Assembly: GCF_037646455.1 (NCBI RefSeq)
Contig: NZ_JBBIXN010000002.1
Coordinates: 1 to 64,000, forward strand
Length of the DNA stretch: 64,000 nt
Source of the DNA: Draconibacterium mangrovi_A
GTDB lineage: Bacteria > Bacteroidota > Bacteroidia > Bacteroidales > Prolixibacteraceae
Direction of reading: 5' to 3'
How positions within the stretch are numbered: position 1 is the first letter of the stretch; each line of letters starts with the position of its first letter. Position numbers and translations under genes: made by a program. The notes beneath the pieces were generated by a model that was given only the letters and a program-made list of their open reading frames with translations, had not been told where the DNA came from and ran no database searches. This document shows, piece after piece, positions 52,532 to 60,987 of the stretch.

Positions 52532-53644
52532 ATGAACAGAACAAAATTATTACGGCAATTATTACCCGGTTTTATTCCTCTTTTTGTGTTCATCGCTGCC
52601 GATGAAATCTGGGGGACTAAAATCGGGTTATTTGTTGCTGTAGGTGTTGGTATTCTCGAAATGTTGTGGATAGCTATTCGAGAGAAGCGATTCGAAAAGT
52701 TTGTACTTTTTGATACGCTTTTGCTGGTCGTTCTCGGTGCTGTTTCCGTTTGGCTCGATAACGACATATTTTTCAAACTAAAACCCGGATTAATTGAGCT
52801 TATCCTGATCGCAGTGTTGGGCGTTTCTGCATTTTCATCATTCAACATTATTGGTTTAATGGGGCAGCGTTACATGAAAGATGTGCAACTGAATGATGCA
52901 CAAATGGCGCAAATGCAAACCAGCATGAAATACCTGTTCTACATTTTTACGGCACACACCGTTCTTGTTTTTTATTCAACTTTTTATATGAGCAAAGAAG
53001 CCTGGGCATTTATTAGCGGCGGTCTTTTTTACATCATTTTTGGAGTTTATTTTTTGTTTGAAATGTACCGGCAACGACGTATTAAAAAGCAACTTAGCCA
53101 GGAAGAATGGGTACCGTTGGTCGATGAGCAAGGAAAGGTAACCGGCCAGGCACCACGCAGCCAGGTGCACAACGGAAGCAAATTGTTGCATCCGGTGGTA
53201 CATTTGCACGTACTAAATAATAATGGTTCGATACTCCTTCAAAAACGCCCTGTGAATAAATCGATTCAGCCCGGGAAATGGGACACGGCTGTTGGCGGAC
53301 ATATTTCGGCCGGCGAAACTTTGGAACAGGCGCTGAAAAAAGAAGCTTTTGAAGAAATTGGACTAAAAGATTTTACTGCACAACTTAGGAAAGTGTACAA
53401 ATGGGAGTCGGAAGTAGAAGCAGAACTGGTTTACATGTTTATCTCCCACGATTTTAAAAAGGTTGCAATGAACAGGAATTCCAACTCATTAAAAAAGATG
53501 GAATCCTCCAATAATTATTCTGAAGAAGTTGATCAACTTAATTTCTGGACAAAAAATCAAGTTCAGAAAAATATTGGGAAAGGCATTTTCACTCCGAATT
53601 TCGAATACGAATTCAACCTTTTAAAAGAAAATGGTTCCCTGTAA
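52532..53644 (+). CDS. YciB/IspZ-like membrane domain fused to a Nudix hydrolase
   Basis: A 370-aa fusion. Residues 1-180 contain five to six membrane segments with the YciB (intracellular septation A) pattern: LLPGFIPLFVFIAADEIWGT and LFDTLLLVVLGAVSVWLDND, then DIFFKLKPGLIEL. Residues about 190-345 are a Nudix domain resembling isopentenyl-diphosphate isomerase-like YfcD proteins (VPLVDEQGKVTGQAPRSQVH). The Nudix box spans residues 255-278; it keeps GxxxxxE and EExG but has Lys270 where REUxEE normally has Arg. A membrane-tethered hydrolase facing the cytoplasm is inferred. It is 20 nt after the FKBP gene. Confidence 0.82.
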   Translation: MNRTKLLRQLLPGFIPLFVFIAADEIWGTKIGLFVAVGVGILEMLWIAIREKRFEKFVLFDTLLLVVLGAVSVWLDNDIFFKLKPGLIELILIAVLGVSAFSSFNIIGLMGQRYMKDVQLNDAQMAQMQTSMKYLFYIFTAHTVLVFYSTFYMSKEAWAFISGGLFYIIFGVYFLFEMYRQRRIKKQLSQEEWVPLVDEQGKVTGQAPRSQVHNGSKLLHPVVHLHVLNNNGSILLQKRPVNKSIQPGKWDTAVGGHISAGETLEQALKKEAFEEIGLKDFTAQLRKVYKWESEVEAELVYMFISHDFKKVAMNRNSNSLKKMESSNNYSEEVDQLNFWTKNQVQKNIGKGIFTPNFEYEFNLLKENGSL

Positions 53645-53768
53645 ATTCTTAAGGTACAATTCTTAATTCTTTATTTACGTGTAATTTTTCTTCTGCATAA
53701 CAATGCTCTAAAACAGTAAATTAGGGGCAGATTTTACTATTCTATAATGAACATATGGTATTTATTTG

Positions 53769-53776
53769 TATATTTG
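53769..53776 (+). promoter_or_regulatory. Candidate -7 promoter box before the cytochrome gene (TATATTTG)
   Basis: TATATTTG fits TAnnTTTG and lies about 100 nt before the cytochrome ATG. The rest of the 53645-53878 spacer shows no other feature. Confidence 0.4.
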
Positions 53777-53878
53777 AATAACAGCAATTAATGAAATTGC
53801 ATTTGACTCTTTACAATTGTTTAAAATGTATTTTACAGTTCAACCGACTAGATATCAACTAACTTAAAACCATAACCG

Positions 53879-54949
53879 ATGAAAAATTCAATCATTAAAC
53901 AAAGTTTTTTGAGCGTAACTTTTCTTCTTATTATTCTGAGTTTTTCACTTTCAGTTCAGCCGGTTCAGGCTCAACAAATGAACAGTGATAATTGCGCTTA
54001 TTTATCGAGCCTGCATGCAACAGCTAACGGAATGTCGTACTGGTACAGTAAAAAACAGGGCGGGCTGGAATTGATTACAGGAATTCCATACGAAGAGGTA
54101 GGTTGTACCAGGTGCCATGTTAATTCCTGCGACGAATGTCACAAAACCATGGTAAACAACAAACCGGTTTATTCTACCGCGGTTGCAGCCAGCCAGAAAA
54201 CCTGCTTAAAATGCCACGCACGCGAATCGGCAATGATCATGAAAATTGACAAGGCGGCCAATACACCCGATGTTCATTTTAAAGCAGAAATGACCTGCAT
54301 GGATTGTCACACTTCACGCGAGATGCACGGCGATGGGTCAAAATACCTAACCATGAAACAACCCGGAGCAATGGATGCTTCCTGCGAAGGTTGTCACGAG
54401 GAAGTCTCCGATAGCGAAGCACATACCGTTCATGGAGATAAACTGGATTGCAAAGCCTGCCATGTGCGTCATGTGATCAGTTGTACGAATTGCCATGTAG
54501 AAACCATGATCAATGAGAAGAAACGTGTGGCACAACCGGTTTCGCACTGGAAATTCCTGATGAATTACGAAGGTAAAGTTACTTCTGCCAATATGCAGAC
54601 CTTTGTGGCTCCGGGAAATAAAACACTTTTGATCTTTGCTCCGCAATTCAGTCACTCGGTTAAGAAAGACGGCGATAAGTGTGAAGACTGTCACGGAAAC
54701 GAAAATGTACTTAAGGTTGCCGGTAAGAAGATCGACCTCACCTGGCTGGAGAACGGAAAAGTGATGCAAACAAAAGGCGTTATTCCTGTAGTTGACGGTG
54801 TAGAATATAATTCGGTCTACCAAAACCATAAAGATGGTGTATGGACTCCTATTGAAAATCCGGAAAAACCTGTATTGCAATACGTAGGATTCGGGACACC
54901 ACTTTCGGCGGAACAGTTAAAGAGTATGGAAAAAGAAGTTGATAGATAA
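53879..54949 (+). CDS. Octahaem c-type cytochrome
   Basis: A 356-aa exported protein (hydrophobic signal about 9-30, cleaved near VQAQ). It has eight CxxCH haem sites at about residues 76-80, 84-88, 109-113, 140-144, 169-173, 191-195, 202-206 and 268-272; the variants are CTRCH, CDECH, CLKCH, CMDCH, CEGCH, CKACH, CTNCH and CEDCH. The C-terminal 80 residues are free of haem motifs. Covalent haem attachment implies a periplasmic electron carrier or reductase. No catalytic Lys-ligated haem (CxxCK) is present, so it is not a typical nitrite reductase. No cytochrome maturation or quinol oxidase gene is adjacent, and its partner is unknown. A strong terminator follows. Confidence 0.9.
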   Translation: MKNSIIKQSFLSVTFLLIILSFSLSVQPVQAQQMNSDNCAYLSSLHATANGMSYWYSKKQGGLELITGIPYEEVGCTRCHVNSCDECHKTMVNNKPVYSTAVAASQKTCLKCHARESAMIMKIDKAANTPDVHFKAEMTCMDCHTSREMHGDGSKYLTMKQPGAMDASCEGCHEEVSDSEAHTVHGDKLDCKACHVRHVISCTNCHVETMINEKKRVAQPVSHWKFLMNYEGKVTSANMQTFVAPGNKTLLIFAPQFSHSVKKDGDKCEDCHGNENVLKVAGKKIDLTWLENGKVMQTKGVIPVVDGVEYNSVYQNHKDGVWTPIENPEKPVLQYVGFGTPLSAEQLKSMEKEVDR

Positions 54950-55008
54950 TCGATTATAAGATTGTGGAACAGGGTTTAGGGCAGAATTGAATCCTTGAAA
55001 CATGGCGC

Positions 55009-55040
55009 AACAGGAGGTATTTTGCCTCCTGTTTTGCTTT
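55009..55040 (+). terminator. Rho-independent terminator after the cytochrome gene
   Basis: AACAGGAGG (55009-55017) pairs with CCTCCTGTT (55025-55033) and is followed by a T-rich run TTTTGCTTTTT. It lies between convergent genes and is largely bidirectional. Confidence 0.85.
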
Positions 55041-55739
55041 TTAACCCAGGAGGAATATTACGGGCTGCTTATGTAAATCCGGAACTTTACCTTTCCAGTG
55101 CTGAATGGTTTTGGTTTGAATAAACTCATTTTCTCCGGTAATATTTTCTGCAATACAAAGCAGGGTAGTAGGGGAACAACTCTTCAGAATGTCTTCAACA
55201 AGTTGATTGTTTCGGTATGGTGTTTCTATAAATATTTGGGTTTGTCGACTGGTTCTGATCTTCTTGTCAAGTGCTGATAATTCACGGCTGCGTTCGTTGG
55301 GTTTTACTGGCAAATAACCGCGAAATGCAAAATCCTGACCGTTCAATCCCGAGGCCATCAAGGCCAGCAAAATAGACGATGGTCCAACAATCGGCACGAC
55401 TTTTAATTCTTTTTGATGAGCAATGCGTACTACATCGGCTCCGGGATCGGCAACACCCGGGCAACCTGCCTCAGAAATAACGGCCACATCATTACCGGCT
55501 TCCAAAGGTTTCAGAAAATGGGGCAGGTCTTTCGGATCGGTGCGTTTATTAATCTCGTAAAACGTACAGGCATTAATATCAATATCGCGGTTCACCTGCT
55601 TCATAAAACGCCGGGCAGTACGTATATTCTCAACAATAAAAAAGCGGGTATTCGTGAGAACCGGTAAAACACCAGCCGGCAATACATTTTGCCAGTTGCC
55701 TTCGGCTAAAACATTTGGTACAAGATAGAGTGCTGCCAT
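55041..55739 (-). CDS. RsmI-like tetrapyrrole-methylase-family rRNA methyltransferase
   Basis: A 232-aa SAM-dependent methyltransferase. Family motifs are MAALYLVPNVLAEGNW (P-rich start), FFIVENIRTARRFMKQVN, VISEAGCPGVADPGADVVRI (the GxPxxxDPG block), VPIVGPSSILLALMASGLNG and IFIETPYRNNQLVEDIL. RsmI methylates the ribose of C1402 in 16S rRNA; Bacteroidota carry this and a second paralogue, so exact target is not certain. Single-gene unit, diverging from the PhnP-like gene. Confidence 0.85.
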   Translation of the reverse strand: MAALYLVPNVLAEGNWQNVLPAGVLPVLTNTRFFIVENIRTARRFMKQVNRDIDINACTFYEINKRTDPKDLPHFLKPLEAGNDVAVISEAGCPGVADPGADVVRIAHQKELKVVPIVGPSSILLALMASGLNGQDFAFRGYLPVKPNERSRELSALDKKIRTSRQTQIFIETPYRNNQLVEDILKSCSPTTLLCIAENITGENEFIQTKTIQHWKGKVPDLHKQPVIFLLG

Positions 55740-55795
55740 TCAGAAAAATGATTTGGACAAAATTAGTTATTCTCTGCAAAATTTACAGCTTTTCT

Positions 55796-55803
55796 TAAAT
55801 TTG
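55796..55803 (+). promoter_or_regulatory. Candidate -7 promoter box (TAAATTTG)
   Basis: TAAATTTG fits TAnnTTTG and ends 4 nt before an ATG at 55808, which would then fall at or before the transcript start. It favours the in-frame ATG at 55817 for the PhnP-like gene. Confidence 0.4.
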
Positions 55804-55816
55804 CCGGATGACTCCA

Positions 55817-56593
55817 ATGAAACAACCCAATATAGAAGCTACATTTTTAGGAACCGGAACATCGCAGGGAGTTCCTGTGGTTGCATGTAATTGCGAGGTA
55901 TGCAGTTCAACCGACCTGCGTGATAAACGGCTGCGTTCGTCGTTGCTGCTTACAGTTAACGGGCAAAACCTGGTGATTGATGCCGGACCCGATTTTCGTC
56001 AGCAAATGTTGCGCGAAAACGTTGGTTCGCTGCGAGCCATTCTGCTGACGCATGAGCATGTCGATCATATTTTTGGCCTCGACGATATTCGGTCTTACAA
56101 CTGGATACAGAAACATCCGATGGAAATTTATGCGGAGAAACGTGTACAGGAAGCCATCAAGAGAATATTCAGTTATGTATTTGCTGAAAACAAGTATCCG
56201 GGAATTCCGAAGATGAAACTGAAAAAAGTGGATAATGCGCCCTTCGCAGTTGATGGGATTGAAATTACACCGGTTCGATGTTATCATCATAAACTTCCGG
56301 TCTATGGTTATCGTATTGGTGATTTAACATACATAACCGATACAAATTCGATCCCTGCAGAAGAGATGGAGAAAATAATCGGGAGTAAAATTCTGATCAT
56401 AAATACGCTTCGGAAAGAAAAACACATTTCTCATTTTAACCTCGATGAAGCGCTTGAAATTATTGAGAAAGTTCAGCCGGAGAAAGCTTATTTAACACAC
56501 ATCAGTCATAATTTTGGTACCTACAGTGCTATTCAAAAAGAATTACCGGAAAATGTTTTTATGGCCTATGACGGGTTGAAACTGGAACTTTAG
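55817..56593 (+). CDS. MBL-fold metallo-hydrolase, PhnP-like
   Basis: A 258-aa MBL protein from the ATG at 55817 (MKQPNIEATFLGTGTSQGVP); the ATG at 55808 is open but lies 4 nt after a promoter-like box. PhnP features are the Cys pair in ACNCEVCSS, RLRSSLLLTVNGQNLVIDAG, the metal motif LTHEHVDHIFGLDDIR and RCYHHKLPVYGYRI. The closest families are PhnP cyclic phosphodiesterase and RNase Z. No phosphonate genes are near, so the substrate is unassigned. The stop overlaps that of the convergent MFS gene by 3-4 nt. Confidence 0.85.
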   Translation: MKQPNIEATFLGTGTSQGVPVVACNCEVCSSTDLRDKRLRSSLLLTVNGQNLVIDAGPDFRQQMLRENVGSLRAILLTHEHVDHIFGLDDIRSYNWIQKHPMEIYAEKRVQEAIKRIFSYVFAENKYPGIPKMKLKKVDNAPFAVDGIEITPVRCYHHKLPVYGYRIGDLTYITDTNSIPAEEMEKIIGSKILIINTLRKEKHISHFNLDEALEIIEKVQPEKAYLTHISHNFGTYSAIQKELPENVFMAYDGLKLEL

Positions 56594-57765
56594 TCGGTTC
56601 TTCCTTTTTTGAACCAGGGAAACACAATAATCAGAGAAGCTGTAAGATAAAGAATTCCGGCGAGTAAAAAGGCTTTGTTCAAACTGATGTTATCGGTGAT
56701 CCATCCCAATAAAGGGCCAATTCCTGCAAAAGTAATCCGGATCACAAAATTTCTGACAGATAGCATAGTGGCCCGAACCTCGCTTTCTGTGTATTGATTA
56801 ATGTAGTTTTTGAAAATTGGTGTTGCAATTCCACGCACTAGGTAAAAAATAAATAAAAATGCGAGTCCCCAGTAGGAAATAACGGTTCCGGAAAGCACAT
56901 ATCCGGCCGAAAGCACAAGTATTACCATTAATATCGACCAGCGTCTCCCGAGAAATTGAGCCACTTTATATGAAAAAACCGATGACACACCAACCGTTAA
57001 ATTCAACGCCGTCCACAAAATACCGAACATTTCAAGGGGCAGCCCGATAGCTTCGAAGAATGGCTGGACCAACCAGGCAAAAGTAAGTGTGGCTGTACCG
57101 GTTACTGCTGAAAGCAAAATGGAAATACGCAAATTCTGATCCCGGACAAAAGTGTTTCGGATATTTATTGCCAGCTTTTTAACCGATAATGCTTGTATTT
57201 TGGCATGTACTTTTGGTTCGATCATGGTTAGCGCGGCAGGAATGGCCATGGATGCAACAGCAAATTGGAAATAGAAAGGAGCACGTAAACTAAAATAAAC
57301 AAGTAAGCCACTTATTACGCCGGCTATCGCTTCTGAAAAATTACCAACGGAAGTGATCTTTCCTTCTTCCCGAATGTACCGGTCTGTTCTTTTATCGGCT
57401 TTTAAACTATCGTAAAGCATAGCCGAATCGGCACCTGAAACAAAGGAATGACCGATTCCAAGAATGATTTCAGCAATCACAAAGGCCCAAAATCCATAGG
57501 AAAAACTGTAGATCAGAAAACCGGCACTACCGAGAATGCTTCCAAGAATCAGTGTTTTCTTACGGCCCCAAACATCTGCCATCCAACCCGACGGGATTTC
57601 CATGGCAACAATGGCCACCGAATAAATGGCTTTCAATACAAAAATTTCGTGCATACCCATGCCGTTATCCTTATAAAATGGCACAAGGATGGGCATTACC
57701 ATGTTAAACCATTTCGAGATTTTTACCAGATAAAGGCGCGGTATATTTTTGCTGAATTGCGACAT
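56590..57765 (-). CDS. MFS transporter
   Basis: A 391-aa permease from the ATG at 57765 (MSQFSKNIPRLYLVKISKWF); seven more codons are open upstream. About 12 membrane segments and a loop 2-3 motif, SGWMADVWGRKKTLILGS, are visible. It belongs to a group of small Bacteroidota MFS permeases lacking substrate labels. It converges by overlapping stops with the PhnP-like gene and diverges from asnA. Confidence 0.87.
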   Translation of the reverse strand: MSQFSKNIPRLYLVKISKWFNMVMPILVPFYKDNGMGMHEIFVLKAIYSVAIVAMEIPSGWMADVWGRKKTLILGSILGSAGFLIYSFSYGFWAFVIAEIILGIGHSFVSGADSAMLYDSLKADKRTDRYIREEGKITSVGNFSEAIAGVISGLLVYFSLRAPFYFQFAVASMAIPAALTMIEPKVHAKIQALSVKKLAINIRNTFVRDQNLRISILLSAVTGTATLTFAWLVQPFFEAIGLPLEMFGILWTALNLTVGVSSVFSYKVAQFLGRRWSILMVILVLSAGYVLSGTVISYWGLAFLFIFYLVRGIATPIFKNYINQYTESEVRATMLSVRNFVIRITFAGIGPLLGWITDNISLNKAFLLAGILYLTASLIIVFPWFKKGRTD

Positions 57766-57849
57766 ATTACGGCGCAAAAATAGCAATCCATCTGAATAAT
57801 TTAGAATGAAAATTGTCCGATTGGTGGGATGAGTTTAAAAGAAGAGTTT

Positions 57850-57857
57850 TACATTTG
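57850..57857 (+). promoter_or_regulatory. Candidate -7 promoter box before asnA (TACATTTG)
   Basis: TACATTTG fits TAnnTTTG and lies 30 nt before the ATG at 57888. This excludes the longer frame that starts at 57813, upstream of the box. Confidence 0.5.
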
Positions 57858-57887
57858 CGAATAACAGACAATAAGACAAAAAAGATC

Positions 57888-58922
57888 ATGCAAATTACTA
57901 TTCCAAAGAACTACAAATCGGTTTTGGATGTGAATCAAACCGAACAAGCGATTAAACAAATCAAAGATTTTTTTCAATTGAATTTAGCTTCCGAGTTGCG
58001 TTTGCGGCGGGTTACAGCGCCACTTTTTGTAAAGCAGGGTACTGGTATCAACGACGACCTGAACGGAATTGAACGTCCTGTTTCGTTCCCGATGAAGGAC
58101 ATGGATGAGCAGGTAGCTGAAATTGTGCAGTCGCTGGCAAAATGGAAACGCCTGGCTGTTGCTGAATTGGGAATCAGGGAAGGATTTGGTATTTATACCG
58201 ATATGAATGCCATCCGGCCTGATGAAGAACTGACCAATATTCATTCTTTGTACGTCGATCAGTGGGATTGGGAACGTGTTATCAGTGAAGATCAACGCAA
58301 CCTCGATTACCTGAAATACATTGTAAAGAAAATTTATGCCGCATTAGTAAGAACCGAGTTCCACATTTGCGAAACTTACCTGGATATTCAACCCGAATTA
58401 CCCGATGAAATTACCTTTGTTCATGCCGAAGAATTAGAGGCAAAATATCCTGAGCTAACTCCTTTTGAACGCGAAAGCGAAGAGGCGAAAAAACATGGTG
58501 CTATTTTCGTAATTGGTATTGGTGGTGAATTGCCCGGAGGACAGATTCACGATGGACGTGCACCCGATTATGATGACTGGAGTACACCAACCGGTAATGG
58601 TCTCAAAGGACTGAACGGCGATATTATATTATGGAACAACGTGTTGAATCGTGCTTTTGAGATCTCGTCGATGGGGATCAGGGTAAACCGCGAAGTATTG
58701 CTCGAGCAACTGCGTATCAGAGGAGCCGAAGAAAGAAAAGAATTGCTTTGGCACCAGAAACTGCTAAATGGCGAACTACCGCTTTCCATTGGTGGTGGTA
58801 TCGGTCAATCGCGTTTATGCATGTACTTTTTACGCAAGGCTCACATTGGTGAAATACAATCGAGTATCTGGCCCGATAAAATGATTGAAACCTGCAAAGT
58901 AAACGGAATCAATCTGCTTTAA
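57888..58922 (+). CDS. asnA: Aspartate-ammonia ligase
   Basis: A 344-aa cytoplasmic enzyme (EC 6.3.1.1) making asparagine from aspartate, ammonia and ATP. The start MQITIPKNYKSVLDVNQTEQ fits the family and the promoter box upstream. Family motifs include LRRVTAPLFVKQGTGINDDL, DMDEQVAEIVQSLAKWKRLA, FGIYTDMNAIRPDEELTNIH, VYVDQWDWE-like SLYVDQWDWERVISEDQRNL and a final GGGIGQSRLCMYFLRKAHIG. It is related to class II aminoacyl-tRNA synthetases. Length is close to the 330 aa of E. coli AsnA. It precedes the tRNA-Arg gene by about 100 nt. Confidence 0.96.
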   Translation: MQITIPKNYKSVLDVNQTEQAIKQIKDFFQLNLASELRLRRVTAPLFVKQGTGINDDLNGIERPVSFPMKDMDEQVAEIVQSLAKWKRLAVAELGIREGFGIYTDMNAIRPDEELTNIHSLYVDQWDWERVISEDQRNLDYLKYIVKKIYAALVRTEFHICETYLDIQPELPDEITFVHAEELEAKYPELTPFERESEEAKKHGAIFVIGIGGELPGGQIHDGRAPDYDDWSTPTGNGLKGLNGDIILWNNVLNRAFEISSMGIRVNREVLLEQLRIRGAEERKELLWHQKLLNGELPLSIGGGIGQSRLCMYFLRKAHIGEIQSSIWPDKMIETCKVNGINLL

Positions 58923-58976
58923 ACTGTTCGAAATGTGCATTTTACAAAAGCCGAATTTGTAAATTGCAGATTCGTG

Positions 58977-59007
58977 TTTGTTTTTTGCAATTTGATTTAT
59001 ACTTTTG
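58977..59007 (+). promoter_or_regulatory. Promoter of tRNA-Arg: -33 TTTG, 19-nt spacer, -7 TACTTTTG
   Basis: TTTG (58977-58980) and TACTTTTG (59000-59007) are separated by 19 nt, the optimal Bacteroidota spacing. The tRNA starts 17 nt further on. Confidence 0.65.
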
Positions 59008-59024
59008 CACGGCAAAATAAGGCT

Positions 59025-59098
<74 letters not shown>

Positions 59099-59106
59099 CT
59101 AAAAGG

Positions 59107-59150
59107 TCAGCTAGTTACCGTTAAATGTAATTAGCTGATTTTTCTTTTAT
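59107..59150 (+). terminator. Terminator of tRNA-Arg
   Basis: TCAGCTAGTTAC (59107-59118) pairs with GTAATTAGCTGA (59127-59138; one G-T pair) around an 8-nt loop, followed by TTTTTCTTTTAT. Confidence 0.85.
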
Positions 59151-59222
59151 ACGCAGGTTTTTACAGAGCAATATAACCCAAGATGTAAACCATTTTACCT
59201 CATGAATACTCCAGTTTAAGTA

Positions 59223-59339
59223 GTATGTTTTAAGTCTAAAACCCTTGCTAATGGCGAGAATCCGCGAATGTTGCATGTAAACAAGGATGGTAAGAGGAAA
59301 TACAAAAGTCTAGGTATTTCTGTAACCCAAAATCACTAG
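59223..59339 (+). pseudogene. Tyrosine-recombinase (integrase) N-terminal remnant
   Basis: Read without a start codon, 38 codons give FKSKTLANGENPRMLHVNKD and GKRKYKSLGISVTQNH followed by a TAG. This is the arm-DNA-binding domain that begins Bacteroidota phage-type integrases (KSKTLANGExPIxLRVxKDGKRKYxSLGISxxPxxWD). The TAG falls on the Trp of the usual NHWD motif (TGG to TAG), and the next codons (GAC TGC) continue the motif before the frame decays. Catalytic domains are absent. It sits 125 nt after tRNA-Arg, the usual place of an island integrase. Confidence 0.75.
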
Positions 59340-59482
59340 GACTGCAAAAAAAAGTGCTAAACTATTGTTTGGATAATCAAAATTTTGCCTTAAGTAAGTT
59401 TCTACCTATAAGAAACAATCAAGTAAATAAAGCTAGGGTACTCTCTGGCATGATATTTGGATTTTTATGTAAAACATAAATC

Positions 59483-60055
59483 ATGAAAAAATCTATCTTA
59501 AACCTATTAATTGTTGTTTCATTTATCTCATATTTATCTTGTAGTGACAAAAAAGATGATCCTCTGAGTGAGGAATATCTGGAAGTAGAGGTAAATGGTA
59601 AAAAATATGATGGTATCGTAGAAGAATTGTCATATTATGACACAGAAACTTGTGATAATAAGAGGGGTACTCGTGTAAATGTGGGTGAATTTGAAAATTC
59701 AGATTTTTACATAGATCTACACATTATGCATTATACTGATTTAGATGATTTTATTTCTGCAGGAGAAGGCAATTATAACATTCAAAATTCCGTAGGGATT
59801 AAAGACTTATGTAATTTCGAAGCTGCTGTGAGATTCAAAGATTACACACAGGGCGACTACCTAACCAACATCAAAGATGGTGGTACACATACAATTGCAG
59901 AAATTAAAAAATTAGATGAAAACAGCCATTTCATTCTCTATGCAGCTAAAGGGAATATTAATTGTAAGTTCATCAATAAAAGTCAGGAAGAAATATCTGT
60001 TGTGCTAAATTACAAAGTTCTTCTACTCGTGTACTCAACCGATAACTTGGATTAG
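59483..60055 (+). CDS. Unknown AT-rich lipoprotein
   Basis: A 190-aa lipoprotein with signal MKKSILNLLIVVSFISYLSC and lipobox YLSC (Cys20). The mature part (DKKDDPLSEEYLEVEVNGKK, then a beta-rich domain with a conserved-looking pair of Cys in TETCDNKRG and KDLCNFEAA) resembles the DUF-type lipoproteins of about 180 aa with an 'xVxVNGKxY' start found in many Bacteroidota, but I cannot name a family. Codon use is AT-richer than that of its neighbours, and it lies between an integrase remnant and an IS-end-like repeat, which suggests acquired DNA. Function unknown. Confidence 0.7.
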   Translation: MKKSILNLLIVVSFISYLSCSDKKDDPLSEEYLEVEVNGKKYDGIVEELSYYDTETCDNKRGTRVNVGEFENSDFYIDLHIMHYTDLDDFISAGEGNYNIQNSVGIKDLCNFEAAVRFKDYTQGDYLTNIKDGGTHTIAEIKKLDENSHFILYAAKGNINCKFINKSQEEISVVLNYKVLLLVYSTDNLD

Positions 60056-60465
60056 CTTCAACAATTTCAGTTCTCTAAGAAGTATTAACCTCGTAATTCA
60101 GGAATTTGGTTGATGTTTTTCGTGAAAACTTTGCTTTATCAGTATAAGATTTTTTTCTTTCATTAATTGGAAGAGCCGTTTAATGTGACCACACTTCCAC
60201 GATTTAAGTTGACCACTAATACTGGAGTAAATAGACCTAATTATATTCAGCATTTTCTAATATTTCGAAACATTGTCCCATATAGAGACGATTGCTTTTT
60301 GGGGTGTAGATTGCTAATGTGTTGAATTTTAGTTTTTTACAATACTTGGATTGACTTTTGATAAGGGGAATGTGCTTTACAGGAGTATAAACTAAACAAA
60401 TTTTAAATACACAGCACAATCTGGAAACAGACATGTGTATCATTTACAAACCAAAATTTAGTATT
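60056..60465. other. AT-rich gene-poor region with island debris
   Basis: No supported gene. A 68-codon minus-strand frame (60237-60443) has no homology I recognise and is Cys/Lys-rich by composition only. The only structured part is the periodic TGACCAC repeat at 60186-60237. Confidence 0.5.
60186..60237. mobile_element. Fragment resembling an IS21-type terminal repeat end
   Basis: TGACC recurs at 60186, 60210 and, one base short, as GACC at 60234, giving a period of about 24 nt, the arrangement of multiple repeats at the ends of IS21-family elements. An inverted, drifted 18-nt counterpart of 60212-60229 occurs at 59207-59224 (15 of 18 matches). No transposase gene remains between them. Confidence 0.35.
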
Positions 60466-60591
60466 ATGGAAACTTTTCTATTTGTTTTATTCGCGATCTC
60501 TTTTGTTGGATTCATTTTCAGCCTTGTACTGCTGTACAAACTTTTATATGGCGACAAAAAAAGAGAAAAACATTTGCCGATAAATAATTAG
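60466..60591 (+). CDS. 41-aa single-pass membrane peptide
   Basis: A short frame encoding METFLFVLFAISFVGFIFSL, then VLLYKLLYGDKKREKHLPINN. It has one strongly hydrophobic segment (about 4-27) followed by a basic, soluble tail, the shape of a genuine small membrane protein (N-out/C-in by the positive-inside rule). A terminator lies 130 nt downstream (60722-60752). No family is recognised; expression is unproven. Confidence 0.45.
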   Translation: METFLFVLFAISFVGFIFSLVLLYKLLYGDKKREKHLPINN

Positions 60592-60721
60592 CCGAAGTTT
60601 AGGACGCAGACTCATCAATTGTTCTAACCTCAAGATTTTATTTAAGAATTGGATCGATTCGTTTTTTCGAACAGAAATGAAATTTCTGTTGTATGATCCG
60701 ATAAAGGAGAATTTATAAACT

Positions 60722-60752
60722 GAAGCATCCTGTTTACGGGATGCTTCTTTTT
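60722..60752 (+). terminator. Rho-independent terminator
   Basis: GAAGCATCC (60722-60730) pairs with GGATGCTTC (60739-60747) and is followed by TTTTTAT. A perfect small dyad, ACAGAAAT-GAA-ATTTCTGT (60671-60689), lies upstream. It would end a transcript covering the 41-aa peptide. Confidence 0.85.
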
Positions 60753-60987
60753 ATGTCATTTCATCCTTATTAATATTTCCGCTTATTGAATAGCGTTGAT
60801 TCCCACAAGCGATTTGTGTTTTCCTTCCGATAATTCTGCTGATACTTTAGATTAATTCAATCATATTTAATAACTTACATAAAACTAAAAATCGATTGAA
60901 ATAACTTCATGATTTTGGAATCAACAAACTTTTCAATGTGCATTTTGTTAGCTAATACTTAGTAACCATAATTATAAAAAAAATAAC

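Noticed and set aside
53879..54949. Pentahaem nitrite reductase (NrfA) or hydroxylamine oxidoreductase
   Set aside because: No CxxCK haem and a different haem spacing; length and haem-free C-terminus do not fit.
60237..60443. 68-codon minus-strand frame in the AT-rich region
   Set aside because: No domain, no promoter or neighbour support, and it overlaps the repeat at 60186-60237.
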